NCBI GenBank assembly: GCA_023539445.1
Contig: JAKCEW010000008.1
Coordinates: 1-37,543, forward strand
Source of the DNA: Candidatus Terraquivivens yellowstonensis
GTDB taxonomy: Archaea > Thermoproteota > Nitrososphaeria_A > Caldarchaeales > Wolframiiraptoraceae
DNA: 37,543 nucleotides
Reading direction: 5' to 3'
Position 1 is the first letter of the stretch, and every line of letters begins with the position of its first letter. Of the stretch, positions 31,095 through 37,543 are shown piece after piece. A program made the translations under genes and the position numbers. The notes beneath the pieces were generated by a model that saw only the letters and a list, made by a program, of their open reading frames with translations, had not been told where the DNA came from and made no database searches.

Positions 31095-31970
31095 CTATGC
31101 GTATTGTGAGCACTCCTCGCCTTCCGGTTCAATGTGTATTATGATGTCGATGTTACTTAGTTTCTGCTTTAACATCCTTTCTGCCTCGTCGCAGATCCTA
31201 TGGGCTTCCTTAACCGTTAGCCTTCTATCAACCTCGAGGTGCACGTCGGCGAAGATCTTTTTCCCAGCCTGCCTTATGCGTAGATTATGAATCCCCCTAA
31301 CGCCGTCTACGCTAGCGAGTGTACTTTCAAGGACTTTAATCACTTCCTCTGAAGGGCTTTCAGCGATTATGGATGCCCTCAACTCGTGGAATGTCCGGGC
31401 GACGAAGAAAGCAACCAATGCCAGTAGAACAAACGTTACCGCGACGTCGTACATCGCTGAGACGTAAACTCCCAACGATACACCGGAAAGCGACAATATG
31501 CCCTCTACAACGTCAAGGCTTATGTGCCGAGCCTCGACATTCGCTATAGTGCTCTCCCGTCCGAAGGTTCTGAGTAGCATGAGCATGGCCAGGTTGAGAA
31601 CCAAAGAAGCGACGGCAAAAGGAATGCCTATTGGGTCGATGGGTTCTATGAGGTTGTGTTTGAGCTTGTCAATCGCGATGAATGCGATGAACGACAAAAT
31701 GAAGACCATCAACGCGAGTATCAGCAAGGAGCCATAGACTTCGAGAAGCGAATGTCCATAATGGTGCTTAGAGTCCGGGGGCTTCTCTGACTTTGTCCTA
31801 AAAGTGTATGCTACGGTCCCGCTGGCAACGTTGAGTAACGAGTCGCTGCCGTCGGCGAGTAGAACGGTGCTTCCGGACAGCACACCACCAGCTATCTTTA
31901 ACCCGCAAATGGCAGCGTTGCCAAGAATTGACGCCAGCAAGATATTGCGGATTGAGCTTCGCTTTGTCAT
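31095..31970 (-). CDS. Cation diffusion facilitator (CDF) family metal transporter
   Basis: 291 residues. Transmembrane part at about 1-200 with the metal site in LLADGSDSLLNVASG (D-x3-D in place of the more frequent H-x3-D) and HHYGHSLLEVYGS (H-x3-H-like second half). Cytosolic ferredoxin-like C-terminal domain at 205-285 (VDGVRGIHNLRIRQAGKKIFADVHLEVD), usual for CDF dimers. Probably exports Zn, Fe, Mn or Co by proton antiport; the D-x3-D variant hints at non-zinc specificity, but that is weak. An inverted repeat TTTAAC-6-GTTAAA lies at 32018-32035 upstream. Confidence 0.9.
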   Translation of the reverse strand: MTKRSSIRNILLASILGNAAICGLKIAGGVLSGSTVLLADGSDSLLNVASGTVAYTFRTKSEKPPDSKHHYGHSLLEVYGSLLILALMVFILSFIAFIAIDKLKHNLIEPIDPIGIPFAVASLVLNLAMLMLLRTFGRESTIANVEARHISLDVVEGILSLSGVSLGVYVSAMYDVAVTFVLLALVAFFVARTFHELRASIIAESPSEEVIKVLESTLASVDGVRGIHNLRIRQAGKKIFADVHLEVDRRLTVKEAHRICDEAERMLKQKLSNIDIIIHIEPEGEECSQYA

Positions 31971-32064
31971 GCTTACGCAGACGCCGTTAGGAATGCCGGG
32001 AACGATATAGGTATTTCTTTAACTAATCGGTTAAAATCGTTCATTTCGTAACGCGTGGCGCATT

Positions 32065-32397
32065 CTAGGTTATCAAACCTTGCTCTCTTAGTACTTCTTC
32101 GACCTTTAGACCCGGCTTAACTATCAACACTCTTATTCCAAACTGTTCAAGCGCGCCGGATGCTCCTGGGCCTATATTACCCGATATTACCGCGCTCACG
32201 TTTTTATTAGCCAACATTCTGGCGATTGTCGGCCCTCTTTTACGCTGTAGGTTTTCCGCGGGGTTGTTTACGGTCTCAACGCTCTTGATCTTCCCATCTT
32301 CTATCTCAACTATTGTGAACGTCCTCGAGCGGCCGAAATCAGGAGCTACAACATCCTGTAGACCTTTGTCTCCGCAGGTAGCTATCGCAACCCTCAT
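32065..32397 (-). CDS. NifX/NifB C-terminal-like dinitrogenase Fe-Mo cofactor family protein
   Basis: 110 residues with an RNase-H-like fold (VAIATCGDKGLQDVVAPDFGRSRTF; NKNVSAVISGNIGPGASGALEQFGIRVLIV). Members outside diazotrophs are small proteins of unknown role that may bind metal clusters. Follows the small W/Y-rich gene by 3 bases on the same strand, and the pair diverges from a DUF134 protein, a combination frequent in anaerobic archaea and bacteria. No nitrogenase genes occur in the window. Confidence 0.88.
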   Translation of the reverse strand: MRVAIATCGDKGLQDVVAPDFGRSRTFTIVEIEDGKIKSVETVNNPAENLQRKRGPTIARMLANKNVSAVISGNIGPGASGALEQFGIRVLIVKPGLKVEEVLREQGLIT

Positions 32398-32400
32398 CTC

Positions 32401-32628
32401 TTACCTCTTCTCTTCGAGGGATTTCCTTAATTCCTCTATTTTCTTACTGATCTCTGATACCTGTCTTTCTAGCTCTTTCTTGACCTCCTCTAGGTACCTT
32501 AATTCATCGCTCGGATCTACCGGATACCCATACCACGGAGAATATGCTCTGGCCCAAGCAGGCGGCCATGGGTGCCTTGGACACCACCAGCCCCTATACC
32601 AATACTGGTAAAACCATCCTCCGCGCAT
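32401..32628 (-). CDS. Small W/Y-rich protein, DUF5320-like
   Basis: 75 residues from the ATG at 32628. The N-terminal half is extraordinarily aromatic (MRGGWFYQYWYRGWWCPRH, then PWPPAW and SPWYGYP), and the C-terminal half is a coiled coil (ELRYLEEVKKELERQVSEISKKIEELRKSLEEK). The same plan, a glycine/aromatic head followed by a short coiled coil, is seen in DUF5320 proteins encoded beside NifX-like and DUF134 genes. The ATG at 32643 is open too, but GGAGGTGAG read from it is the ribosome binding site for 32628. One Cys is present. Function unknown. Confidence 0.75.
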   Translation of the reverse strand: MRGGWFYQYWYRGWWCPRHPWPPAWARAYSPWYGYPVDPSDELRYLEEVKKELERQVSEISKKIEELRKSLEEKR

Positions 32629-32652
32629 ACCTCTCACCTCCATTACCTAATA

Positions 32653-32665
32653 TGTGATATTTCAC
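32653..32665. promoter_or_regulatory. Operator copy 1 (left of shared TATA)
   Basis: TGTGATATTTCAC, a near-palindrome (GTGA...TCAC arms). It lies between the shared TATA box and the start of the leftward small-protein/NifX-like operon. The second copy is at 32681-32694, 28 bases away start to start. Confidence 0.75.
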
Positions 32666-32669
32666 GAAA

Positions 32670-32679
32670 TATTTAAATT
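32670..32679. promoter_or_regulatory. Shared palindromic TATA box
   Basis: TATTTAAAT-type element (ATTTAAAT is self-complementary) lying between the two operator copies. It is about 27 bases from the DUF134 ATG at 32702 to the right and suitably placed for the leftward operon, so one box can serve both directions. Confidence 0.65.
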
Positions 32680-32680
32680 T

Positions 32681-32694
32681 TGTGATATGTCACA
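32681..32694. promoter_or_regulatory. Operator copy 2 (right of shared TATA)
   Basis: TGTGATATGTCACA, differing at one position from copy 1 over 13 bases. It lies between the TATA box and the DUF134 start, where bound protein would block transcription initiation. Confidence 0.75.
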
Positions 32695-32701
32695 TAAAAA
32701 C

Positions 32702-33016
32702 ATGCGTGAATGCTGTTGGCGCAAAAGGTACAGGTACGGCAGGGTCGGCAGGTGTCCAAAGCCAGTCCTCGTCTCGACCGTGCCACTTGCTGAAAAGGTG
32801 GACCCATCGCCGAAGGGTAGCGACGAACCAATATACTTAGATGTCGCGGAGATTGAGGCGTTGAGGCTCGTCGACCTAGATAAACTAACCTTCGAGGAGG
32901 CGGGCGAGAGGATGAACGTGTCCAGGAACACGATTTGGAGGCTTGTTCAGAGCGGTAGGGAAAAGCTCATAAGGGCAATAATCGAGGGTAGACAGATCTT
33001 GATTCGGAAAGATTAG
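32702..33016 (+). CDS. DUF134 family HTH protein (putative autoregulator)
   Basis: 104 residues. The sigma-r4-like helix-turn-helix is at about 55-92: EIEALRLVDLDKLTFEEAGERMNVSRNTIWRLVQSGREKL, with the DUF134 hallmark VSRNTIWRL. The N-terminal CC and RYGRVGRCPKP segments match the family's cysteine/basic head. The ATG at 32702 is chosen because the TATA box is about 27 bases upstream; a GTG at 32654 and ATG at 32687 lie within the operators. The promoter layout suggests that it represses itself and the divergent NifX-like operon. The ligand may be a metal or Fe-S cluster. Confidence 0.88.
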   Translation: MRECCWRKRYRYGRVGRCPKPVLVSTVPLAEKVDPSPKGSDEPIYLDVAEIEALRLVDLDKLTFEEAGERMNVSRNTIWRLVQSGREKLIRAIIEGRQILIRKD

Positions 33017-33052
33017 CCGCAGCTTTGGAAAACTTTCAGGGCTCGGTGCACG

Positions 33053-33103
33053 GCGGAAAAATTTTTCCGCGATGCTGAACTGATTCAGCGGTACGAGCGT
33101 ACC
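33053..33103. repeat. Three consecutive hairpins between convergent genes (probable bidirectional terminator)
   Basis: 33053-33070 is a perfect 18-base palindrome (GCGGAAAAA/TTTTTCCGC). 33074-33089 is GCTGAA-CTGA-TTCAGC. 33090-33103 is GGTACG-AG-CGTACC. The hairpins are back to back between the ends of DUF134 (33016) and the surface protein (33109). The A5/T5 stretch gives T-tracts on both strands. Confidence 0.65.
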
Positions 33104-33108
33104 GACGG

Positions 33109-34137
33109 CTAGTACCCGTATCCGCCGTACCAACCTTCGACGGATGATGTCCTTCTTCTCAGGACGAGCGCCACGACCGTGATCCCTACTATGACAGCCA
33201 CCGAGATTATCACCAGCTGCCTTGCAAGCCCCTTATCCAACAAGTTTATCGGCACCTCTGGCTCCGGCTTTGTAACCGTTAGGTTGAAAACGCTGATACG
33301 TACAGAATACCTTCCGCCACCACCAAAACCATCCATGTTGTCTACTTTCAGGTAGAATGTTTTGTTGCCCGCTATGTCTCCCTTGAGTGTTAGCGTGAAG
33401 CCCTTGCCCGGTGACATAGAGCTATTCCGGGTGACCGTGAAACCGTCAGGAAGGTGAATGGATGCCTTCAAGGACGTTTGAGCATCAGGTATCACGGTAA
33501 TTCTAACAGCATCCATATTTCTCAACATCGTGTCGAAGGCATAGAAATCCACAAAGTCGTCACCTTGGCCCGAAGCCGCTAGGTAGCCAAAAAACGAGAT
33601 TTCTTTACCGTAGTATGTTAGGCCCGCATAGGTCGCTTCATTTATGCTCGGACCCGCCTCTTCCTTTCCCATATCCCTTTTATCGAGAAGCGTTGCCGAG
33701 ACATTGTAATCATAGCTTCCCCCGACTGCGCTTATCTTTAGGTAGAAATCCCCTCCCTTTTCTGTTAGCCATTTCAGGGATACGGACCTGGTCTCATTAT
33801 CTCTTAATATAAAGCCTTCATCCGACGTTGTTGTCTTGAGTTTTGCTCTATTCTCTGCAAAGAGCGAGATCATAACCTTCCCTCCCTCCTTAGCATGTAC
33901 GCTTACGTTCATGACCAATTCGTGTCCAGCAATCGCACCGGATAACCTGTAGTAATGCTCCTCCAATTGTGAGATGGTACCGCCAAACTGCGAAGTCTTC
34001 CCTACCTCCAAGCGTACTTCCTTCGCGCTATCGAAGGAGCCGCCCGGGCCCGGTATAGGCTGGGAGCTAGCTGCCAATAACGGCATCAAGAGTATTAAAA
34101 CCACTAAGGGCAACAGGAGGGCGCGCGCTTTCCCCAT
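33109..34137 (-). CDS. Secreted, membrane-anchored protein with PPC-like beta domains
   Basis: 342 residues. Signal peptide at 1-25 (basic start, then a long leucine-rich run before AASSQP). Two Asp/Gly-rich beta-sandwich units resembling bacterial pre-peptidase C-terminal (PPC) domains follow (about 40-140: FGGTISQLEEHYYRLSGA; and about 160-285: GQGDDFVDFYAFDT). A transmembrane helix occupies 308-326, followed by RRR and a tail ending WYGGYGY. Topology: outside, with a short cytosolic tail. Several NxS/T sites could be glycosylated. It may bind polysaccharide or act as an S-layer-associated protein. Adjacent to and co-oriented with the S-layer candidate, but that gene's terminator separates them. 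Confidence 0.8.
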   Translation of the reverse strand: MGKARALLLPLVVLILLMPLLAASSQPIPGPGGSFDSAKEVRLEVGKTSQFGGTISQLEEHYYRLSGAIAGHELVMNVSVHAKEGGKVMISLFAENRAKLKTTTSDEGFILRDNETRSVSLKWLTEKGGDFYLKISAVGGSYDYNVSATLLDKRDMGKEEAGPSINEATYAGLTYYGKEISFFGYLAASGQGDDFVDFYAFDTMLRNMDAVRITVIPDAQTSLKASIHLPDGFTVTRNSSMSPGKGFTLTLKGDIAGNKTFYLKVDNMDGFGGGGRYSVRISVFNLTVTKPEPEVPINLLDKGLARQLVIISVAVIVGITVVALVLRRRTSSVEGWYGGYGY

Positions 34138-34220
34138 TTTTTCGTCACAACTCTGTAAGATTAGTCATAGAAATACGTTTCCCTAAATTTTTGCGATATA
34201 AATACCCTGATAAGATTCGC

Positions 34221-34266
34221 ATAAAAAAGAAAAAAGGGGTTTTGTAGGAGCGCCGCAGGCTCCTAC
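34221..34266 (-). terminator. Hairpin plus T-tract terminator of the S-layer candidate
   Basis: Read on the minus strand: GTAGGAGC, a 7-base loop, GCTCCTAC (34266-34244), then CCCC and two T6 runs (34236-34222). The stem begins within the stop codon TAG of the gene. The strong bacterial-like form suggests efficient termination of a highly expressed transcript. Confidence 0.75.
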
Positions 34267-37200
34267 TTCTTTGGTGGCGGGGGCGGGAATATTCCCACCC
34301 TTCTACCGCGCCAGCGCACGTACTCGAAGGCTATGACGACGACCACTATGATCAGCAGTATTATGCCGATTATCAGCGCTAGGAACGTGGCAAACGTCAG
34401 TGGCATGCCAGCTATCTCTATGTACGGCGGCAGCGTTATCTCAGCACTCTTGCCAGCGATCAGGTCTGCCTTGGATACCTTCACAGTTCCTGTGTATCCC
34501 TTGTATGTTGCCTCAACCTCATAGTCTGCAGCCACCAGCTTCGGTATCGTCACCGAACCTCCCTCGTCCGTTGTGAAGTGTCCCACCACCACGCCTGCCT
34601 TCTTCAACGTTACCGTTGCGAATGGCAGGCCTTGGCCTGCGGCACCCTTCACAAACACGGTAAGGTCGAACAGCTCTCCTATTACAGTTATCGAGGTCTT
34701 CGTCGTCGAGAAGGTCACAGTATCCTTGAAGACCTCCTCGCCCTCGCGTGTGACGGTTATCTGGTAGGTTATGCCTCTGCCTTCCTTCTCAAGCGGTACA
34801 CTCTCGAATACCGCCTTTCCTGCCGCATCTGTCTTAGCCTTTACGGCACCCAGCGATACCTCAGCTCCTGATACAGCCCTTCCCTTGCCATCCACGACGT
34901 TGATCGTTACAGCACCTACCGGTAGCACTATCTCCTTCTTCGCATTGATTCCGTCAACTGTATCAATAATCGAGACCTTTGCCTCAGTTCCGAAGTCAGG
35001 CGATGTCCACGATACGTCTAGGCTGTACCTTATGTTCGTCGGTATCGGTAGCTTCGTCACGAACACAGCGCCCACCGCCTTCAGGCTCTTAGCATCCTCC
35101 TCGCTCGCGATCTTGTACTTCTCGAGTATCTCTCGCGGTATCGTCAGCTTATACTCGATGCCCTCGAACTTTGCGATGGCGTCGCTCAACAACCTTCCGT
35201 TCAAGTCCTTAACGGCCACGCTCATGTCGCCTACTGCAACCTCGAGCTCTCCAGCCACTGTGCCAACGTTAGCAGCGCTCAGGTCGAAGGTCTTCCTTCC
35301 GACAGGAACGCCAAGCCACTTGGCTACCTCCTCGTAGGTTCCTCTGTTCAGCCTATTGACCTCTATGACCTCCTTAGCAGTAAAGTTCACTGTTCCACCA
35401 GGCTCGTATGGGAACTCCCTGTAGAACGTTGCATCTACCTCTATCGGCTTGGATGTCGCGTAGTAGTGCCTTATCTTGATGTCGAATATCCTAGCGGTTA
35501 TGTCCCAGTGGGCACCTGGCCTTATCCTCCACACGCCGTGGTATTCATGAGCTAGTGTCGTGACCTTGACCCTCTTTGCCAGCTCTCCGAATATTCCAGG
35601 TCCTGGTTGTGTCTCGTCAGCGTCGCTGTAGTAGCTTACAGGCCACTTTCCGAAGGCGTTGAACGGCCAGGCAGGCTTGCCGTCAGCATCCCTTCCTAGG
35701 TAGGAGACCCTCAGCAACAGGGTCCACTCAGGCTTCCTCAGGTAAACGGTCTCGGTGACACCGTCCTTTCCTGCGTAAGACCAGCCTGCTGTCTTGCCAG
35801 TTACCGAGTCTATCATCCAGAGGAATGCGCCAGGTAGCGGCCTGCCGTTGAAGTCCAGTATCCTAGCCGTCACAGGCATGTACTGGAATATCGGTGAGAA
35901 TGGCACGTGCTGCGAAGTCTTCGGGTCGTTAGGCCATACGTTTATCCTAGCGTACCATGCACCGCCTATCCTCGACCAGCCTGAGCCATCTACGCCTCCG
36001 AAGTACGAAGGCAGCCAGAGGCCTGCACCCCACTCGTTCTGAACCTCTAGTTCTACTGGAAGTCCGTAGAGGTCGTATATCTTGCTCTTAGCACCTTCAT
36101 ACGGATCTTTGACCCATAGCGATGGGTCTGGCAGCCATGCGAAGTATCCCTCTGGCGTGAGGTCTACTCCAACCATCGCAGATGGATCCTGCGTTCCCTC
36201 AAAGACCGAGAGGCCGTGTGCCTCGGCTCCAGGCTTTACTACGTTGTTCAGCCAGTACGGATCCTTCTCGTTCAGCATGTAAGCAGGCGGGCTCACGACC
36301 AGCCATGACGTGTCCTTAGTCATTCCAGCCTTTATCCTGCTGGCGTTCCATATGACAGTGTCCGGTGTGCTGCCGCTCCTTATCCATGCAGTTCCCGTCT
36401 CGTCCGTTGTAACCACGAACGTCTTCTTCCATGCAGTCCACAGAGCCTCCCTCTCCGCATCGGTCAAGTACTCTGCTGGCGGCACGAACGTCAGCTTGAC
36501 GGTCCAGCCTACCAACGGGCCTGTTACGTAGGTAGCGGTTGCGTTCTCGCCTTGCTGCCATACTACCCTGACAGCTATGTCAGTTGCGTTCAGCTTCAAC
36601 GCGACGTGCTTCACGGTCCTAGTTGCCTCGATTATCTCTGTTGTCTTCGCAGGCTCCAAGTATTTGATGAGCGGTAACTCTTTGGTAACCGTGTATGGGC
36701 CTATCTTGCCGATGTTCGAAGGTACAATATTATCATCATCCATCATACTGGTTACCTCCTTCTCGGTTATTCCGCTGACTACATCGTAGCTGACGAGCAG
36801 GCCTTTGTTAGTCGTTCCAGGCATGTAGGTGTAAGTCGTGTGGTCGAACGGAGCTGCACCTATTATCACATAGACCGCAGAGTTTACCGGCGATTTGTCA
36901 GTACCGCTTCCGAACATCAGCTGCTTGTAGCTCTTGCCGTCAGGTGCCTGGACCGGTCCCTTCTGGAGACCAGTGTACCAGGCTGCGACCCTCCATAGAT
37001 GGCTTACGTTCCACTCAACGTAGTCGTTCACGAAGTAGTCGTATACCCTGTAGTGCATGGCAGTCGGCACTAGGTTAAGCTCGAGCTCTCCGTCGACCCA
37101 TGGTGCCTTGCCCATCGTCTCATTCAATGGCTCCAAGATCCATGTCTTCGCGGTGTCGTTAGCCACGAGCCTGCCTGGATGGACGTATTTGTCCGGAGCT

Positions 37201-37543
37201 GTGACGTTGACCCATGCTAAATCTGCGTAGAGTCCCTTGACAGGCCTGTTCCAGTCTGAGCATACCGTGTGGCGGAGGACCACATCGGATACCGCTACCT
37301 TATCGACCTTCCAGCCCATCTTCGTCAGGTTGAAGTAAGCCTCGTAGACGACCGAGCTGTTCAGGTACCAGTACACGGTTATGTTGAAGTACTTTATTAC
37401 ACCCACGCCATCCTTCTTCAGCGTGTAGTTCAGGAACCCTGCTGTCGGAGCGATTATCTCTGCCTTGCCCTCAGCATCGGTCTTGCCTGCCCACTGTGCC
37501 TTCTTTCCGTTCAATGTGAGTACCGGGTATGCTGAGTGCTCTT
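34263..37543 (-). CDS. Large surface protein, S-layer candidate (5' end outside window)
   Basis: At least 1,093 residues; the frame stays open through the window edge at 37543, so the N-terminus and signal peptide are missing. It consists of repeated beta-sandwich units with Gly/Asn/Asp turns: a large central part rich in W, Y and P (about 100-700 of the visible part), then carboxypeptidase-regulatory-like domains (VTINVVDGKGRAVSGAEVSL; LTVFVKGAAGQGLPFATVTL). It ends in a transmembrane helix (LALIIGIILLIIVVVVIAF) and a short basic tail with PPPPPKK. Many NxT/NxS sites. Codon choice is strongly biased (CTC/GCC/AAG-rich) relative to neighbours, as in abundant proteins. Family assignment as S-layer is by size, topology and composition only. 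Confidence 0.75.
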   Translation of the reverse strand, partial: EHSAYPVLTLNGKKAQWAGKTDAEGKAEIIAPTAGFLNYTLKKDGVGVIKYFNITVYWYLNSSVVYEAYFNLTKMGWKVDKVAVSDVVLRHTVCSDWNRPVKGLYADLAWVNVTAPDKYVHPGRLVANDTAKTWILEPLNETMGKAPWVDGELELNLVPTAMHYRVYDYFVNDYVEWNVSHLWRVAAWYTGLQKGPVQAPDGKSYKQLMFGSGTDKSPVNSAVYVIIGAAPFDHTTYTYMPGTTNKGLLVSYDVVSGITEKEVTSMMDDDNIVPSNIGKIGPYTVTKELPLIKYLEPAKTTEIIEATRTVKHVALKLNATDIAVRVVWQQGENATATYVTGPLVGWTVKLTFVPPAEYLTDAEREALWTAWKKTFVVTTDETGTAWIRSGSTPDTVIWNASRIKAGMTKDTSWLVVSPPAYMLNEKDPYWLNNVVKPGAEAHGLSVFEGTQDPSAMVGVDLTPEGYFAWLPDPSLWVKDPYEGAKSKIYDLYGLPVELEVQNEWGAGLWLPSYFGGVDGSGWSRIGGAWYARINVWPNDPKTSQHVPFSPIFQYMPVTARILDFNGRPLPGAFLWMIDSVTGKTAGWSYAGKDGVTETVYLRKPEWTLLLRVSYLGRDADGKPAWPFNAFGKWPVSYYSDADETQPGPGIFGELAKRVKVTTLAHEYHGVWRIRPGAHWDITARIFDIKIRHYYATSKPIEVDATFYREFPYEPGGTVNFTAKEVIEVNRLNRGTYEEVAKWLGVPVGRKTFDLSAANVGTVAGELEVAVGDMSVAVKDLNGRLLSDAIAKFEGIEYKLTIPREILEKYKIASEEDAKSLKAVGAVFVTKLPIPTNIRYSLDVSWTSPDFGTEAKVSIIDTVDGINAKKEIVLPVGAVTINVVDGKGRAVSGAEVSLGAVKAKTDAAGKAVFESVPLEKEGRGITYQITVTREGEEVFKDTVTFSTTKTSITVIGELFDLTVFVKGAAGQGLPFATVTLKKAGVVVGHFTTDEGGSVTIPKLVAADYEVEATYKGYTGTVKVSKADLIAGKSAEITLPPYIEIAGMPLTFATFLALIIGIILLIIVVVVIAFEYVRWRGRRVGIFPPPPPKK

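Noticed and set aside
29791-32036. Repeated AATCGGTTAAAA near 29791 and 32026, with TTTAAC-6-GTTAAA upstream of the CDF gene
   Set aside because: The first copy lies downstream of the tRNA and MFS gene, not in a promoter, so a shared operator is not supported; A/T-rich coincidence is likely. The inverted repeat at 32018-32035 alone is too weak to call.
34771-35337. 188-codon open frame antisense to the S-layer candidate
   Set aside because: Ser/Thr/Pro-rich composition is the mirror of the biased codon use on the coding strand; no ribosome binding site or family features.
1-37543. CRISPR arrays, insertion sequences, inteins, att sites, rRNA
   Set aside because: No spaced direct repeats, transposase-like proteins, or intein motifs in RadA or aIF5B were seen. 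The only RNA gene I could support is tRNA-Ser.

Overview
The window is archaeal chromosome, densely packed on both strands with no gap over 300 bases lacking a gene. It carries archaeal/eukaryotic-type information genes: RadA, aIF5B, KEOPS Kae1 and Bud32, an Rqc2/NEMF homologue, archease, and ribosomal proteins eS6, eS24, S27ae, eS25 and eL13. Having both eS25 and eL13, which euryarchaea generally lack, points to the TACK side of the Archaea. Two ferredoxin-dependent 2-oxoacid oxidoreductases, many Fe-S proteins and a large S-layer-like protein fit a (probably thermophilic) anaerobic or micro-oxic heterotroph. An Aigarchaeota/Caldarchaeia-like source is a guess. TATA-like boxes about 27 bases before many start codons suggest frequent leaderless transcripts. 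Genes inside operons use GGTGA or GGAGGTG Shine-Dalgarno sites, and TTG starts are common.

Layout. 1-2.5 kb: end of an unidentified gene, a trans-sulfuration PLP enzyme divergent from an HTH-CBS regulator, and eL13. 2.5-6.6 kb: TatD hydrolase, a radical-SAM protein fused to two kinds of Fe-S ferredoxin domain, eS25, a cyclophilin-like protein and archaeal phosphoglycerate mutase. 6.6-13.2 kb: RadA, an unknown small protein, a small membrane protein resembling EMC6, the Rqc2/NEMF homologue, a CBS/zinc-ribbon protein, a Mut7-C protein, AMMECR1 and a glycosyltransferase. 13.2-18.2 kb: Kae1-Bud32-XTPase operon, divergent from aIF5B-eS6-eS24-S27ae.

18.2-25.9 kb is the metabolic core. A leftward operon encodes a four-subunit 2-oxoacid:ferredoxin oxidoreductase (D-A-B-C) followed by dephospho-CoA kinase. 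A rightward operon encodes a second four-subunit enzyme (C-D-A-B). Between them lies an unrecognised protein with helix-turn-helix-like segments and a four-cysteine cluster, with a 9-bp-arm inverted repeat at its 5' end. This looks like a regulator of the surrounding pathways.

25.9-29.8 kb: a thioredoxin-reductase-like flavoprotein, archease, a SPOUT methyltransferase, a PDZ-containing M50 protease and tRNA-Ser(GGA). 29.8-33.1 kb: MFS and CDF transporters and a small module of NifX-like protein, W/Y-rich small protein and DUF134 regulator. That module has a symmetric divergent promoter with one copy of a near-palindromic operator on each side of a shared TATA box. 33.1-37.5 kb: two membrane-anchored surface proteins, the second a 1,000+ residue S-layer candidate cut by the window end and closed by a hairpin plus T-tract.

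Strongest leads: the twin-operator DUF134 promoter, the ferredoxin/radical-SAM fusion, the putative Fe-S regulator between the two oxidoreductase operons, the archaeal EMC6-like protein, and an S27ae gene that seems to start at CTG.
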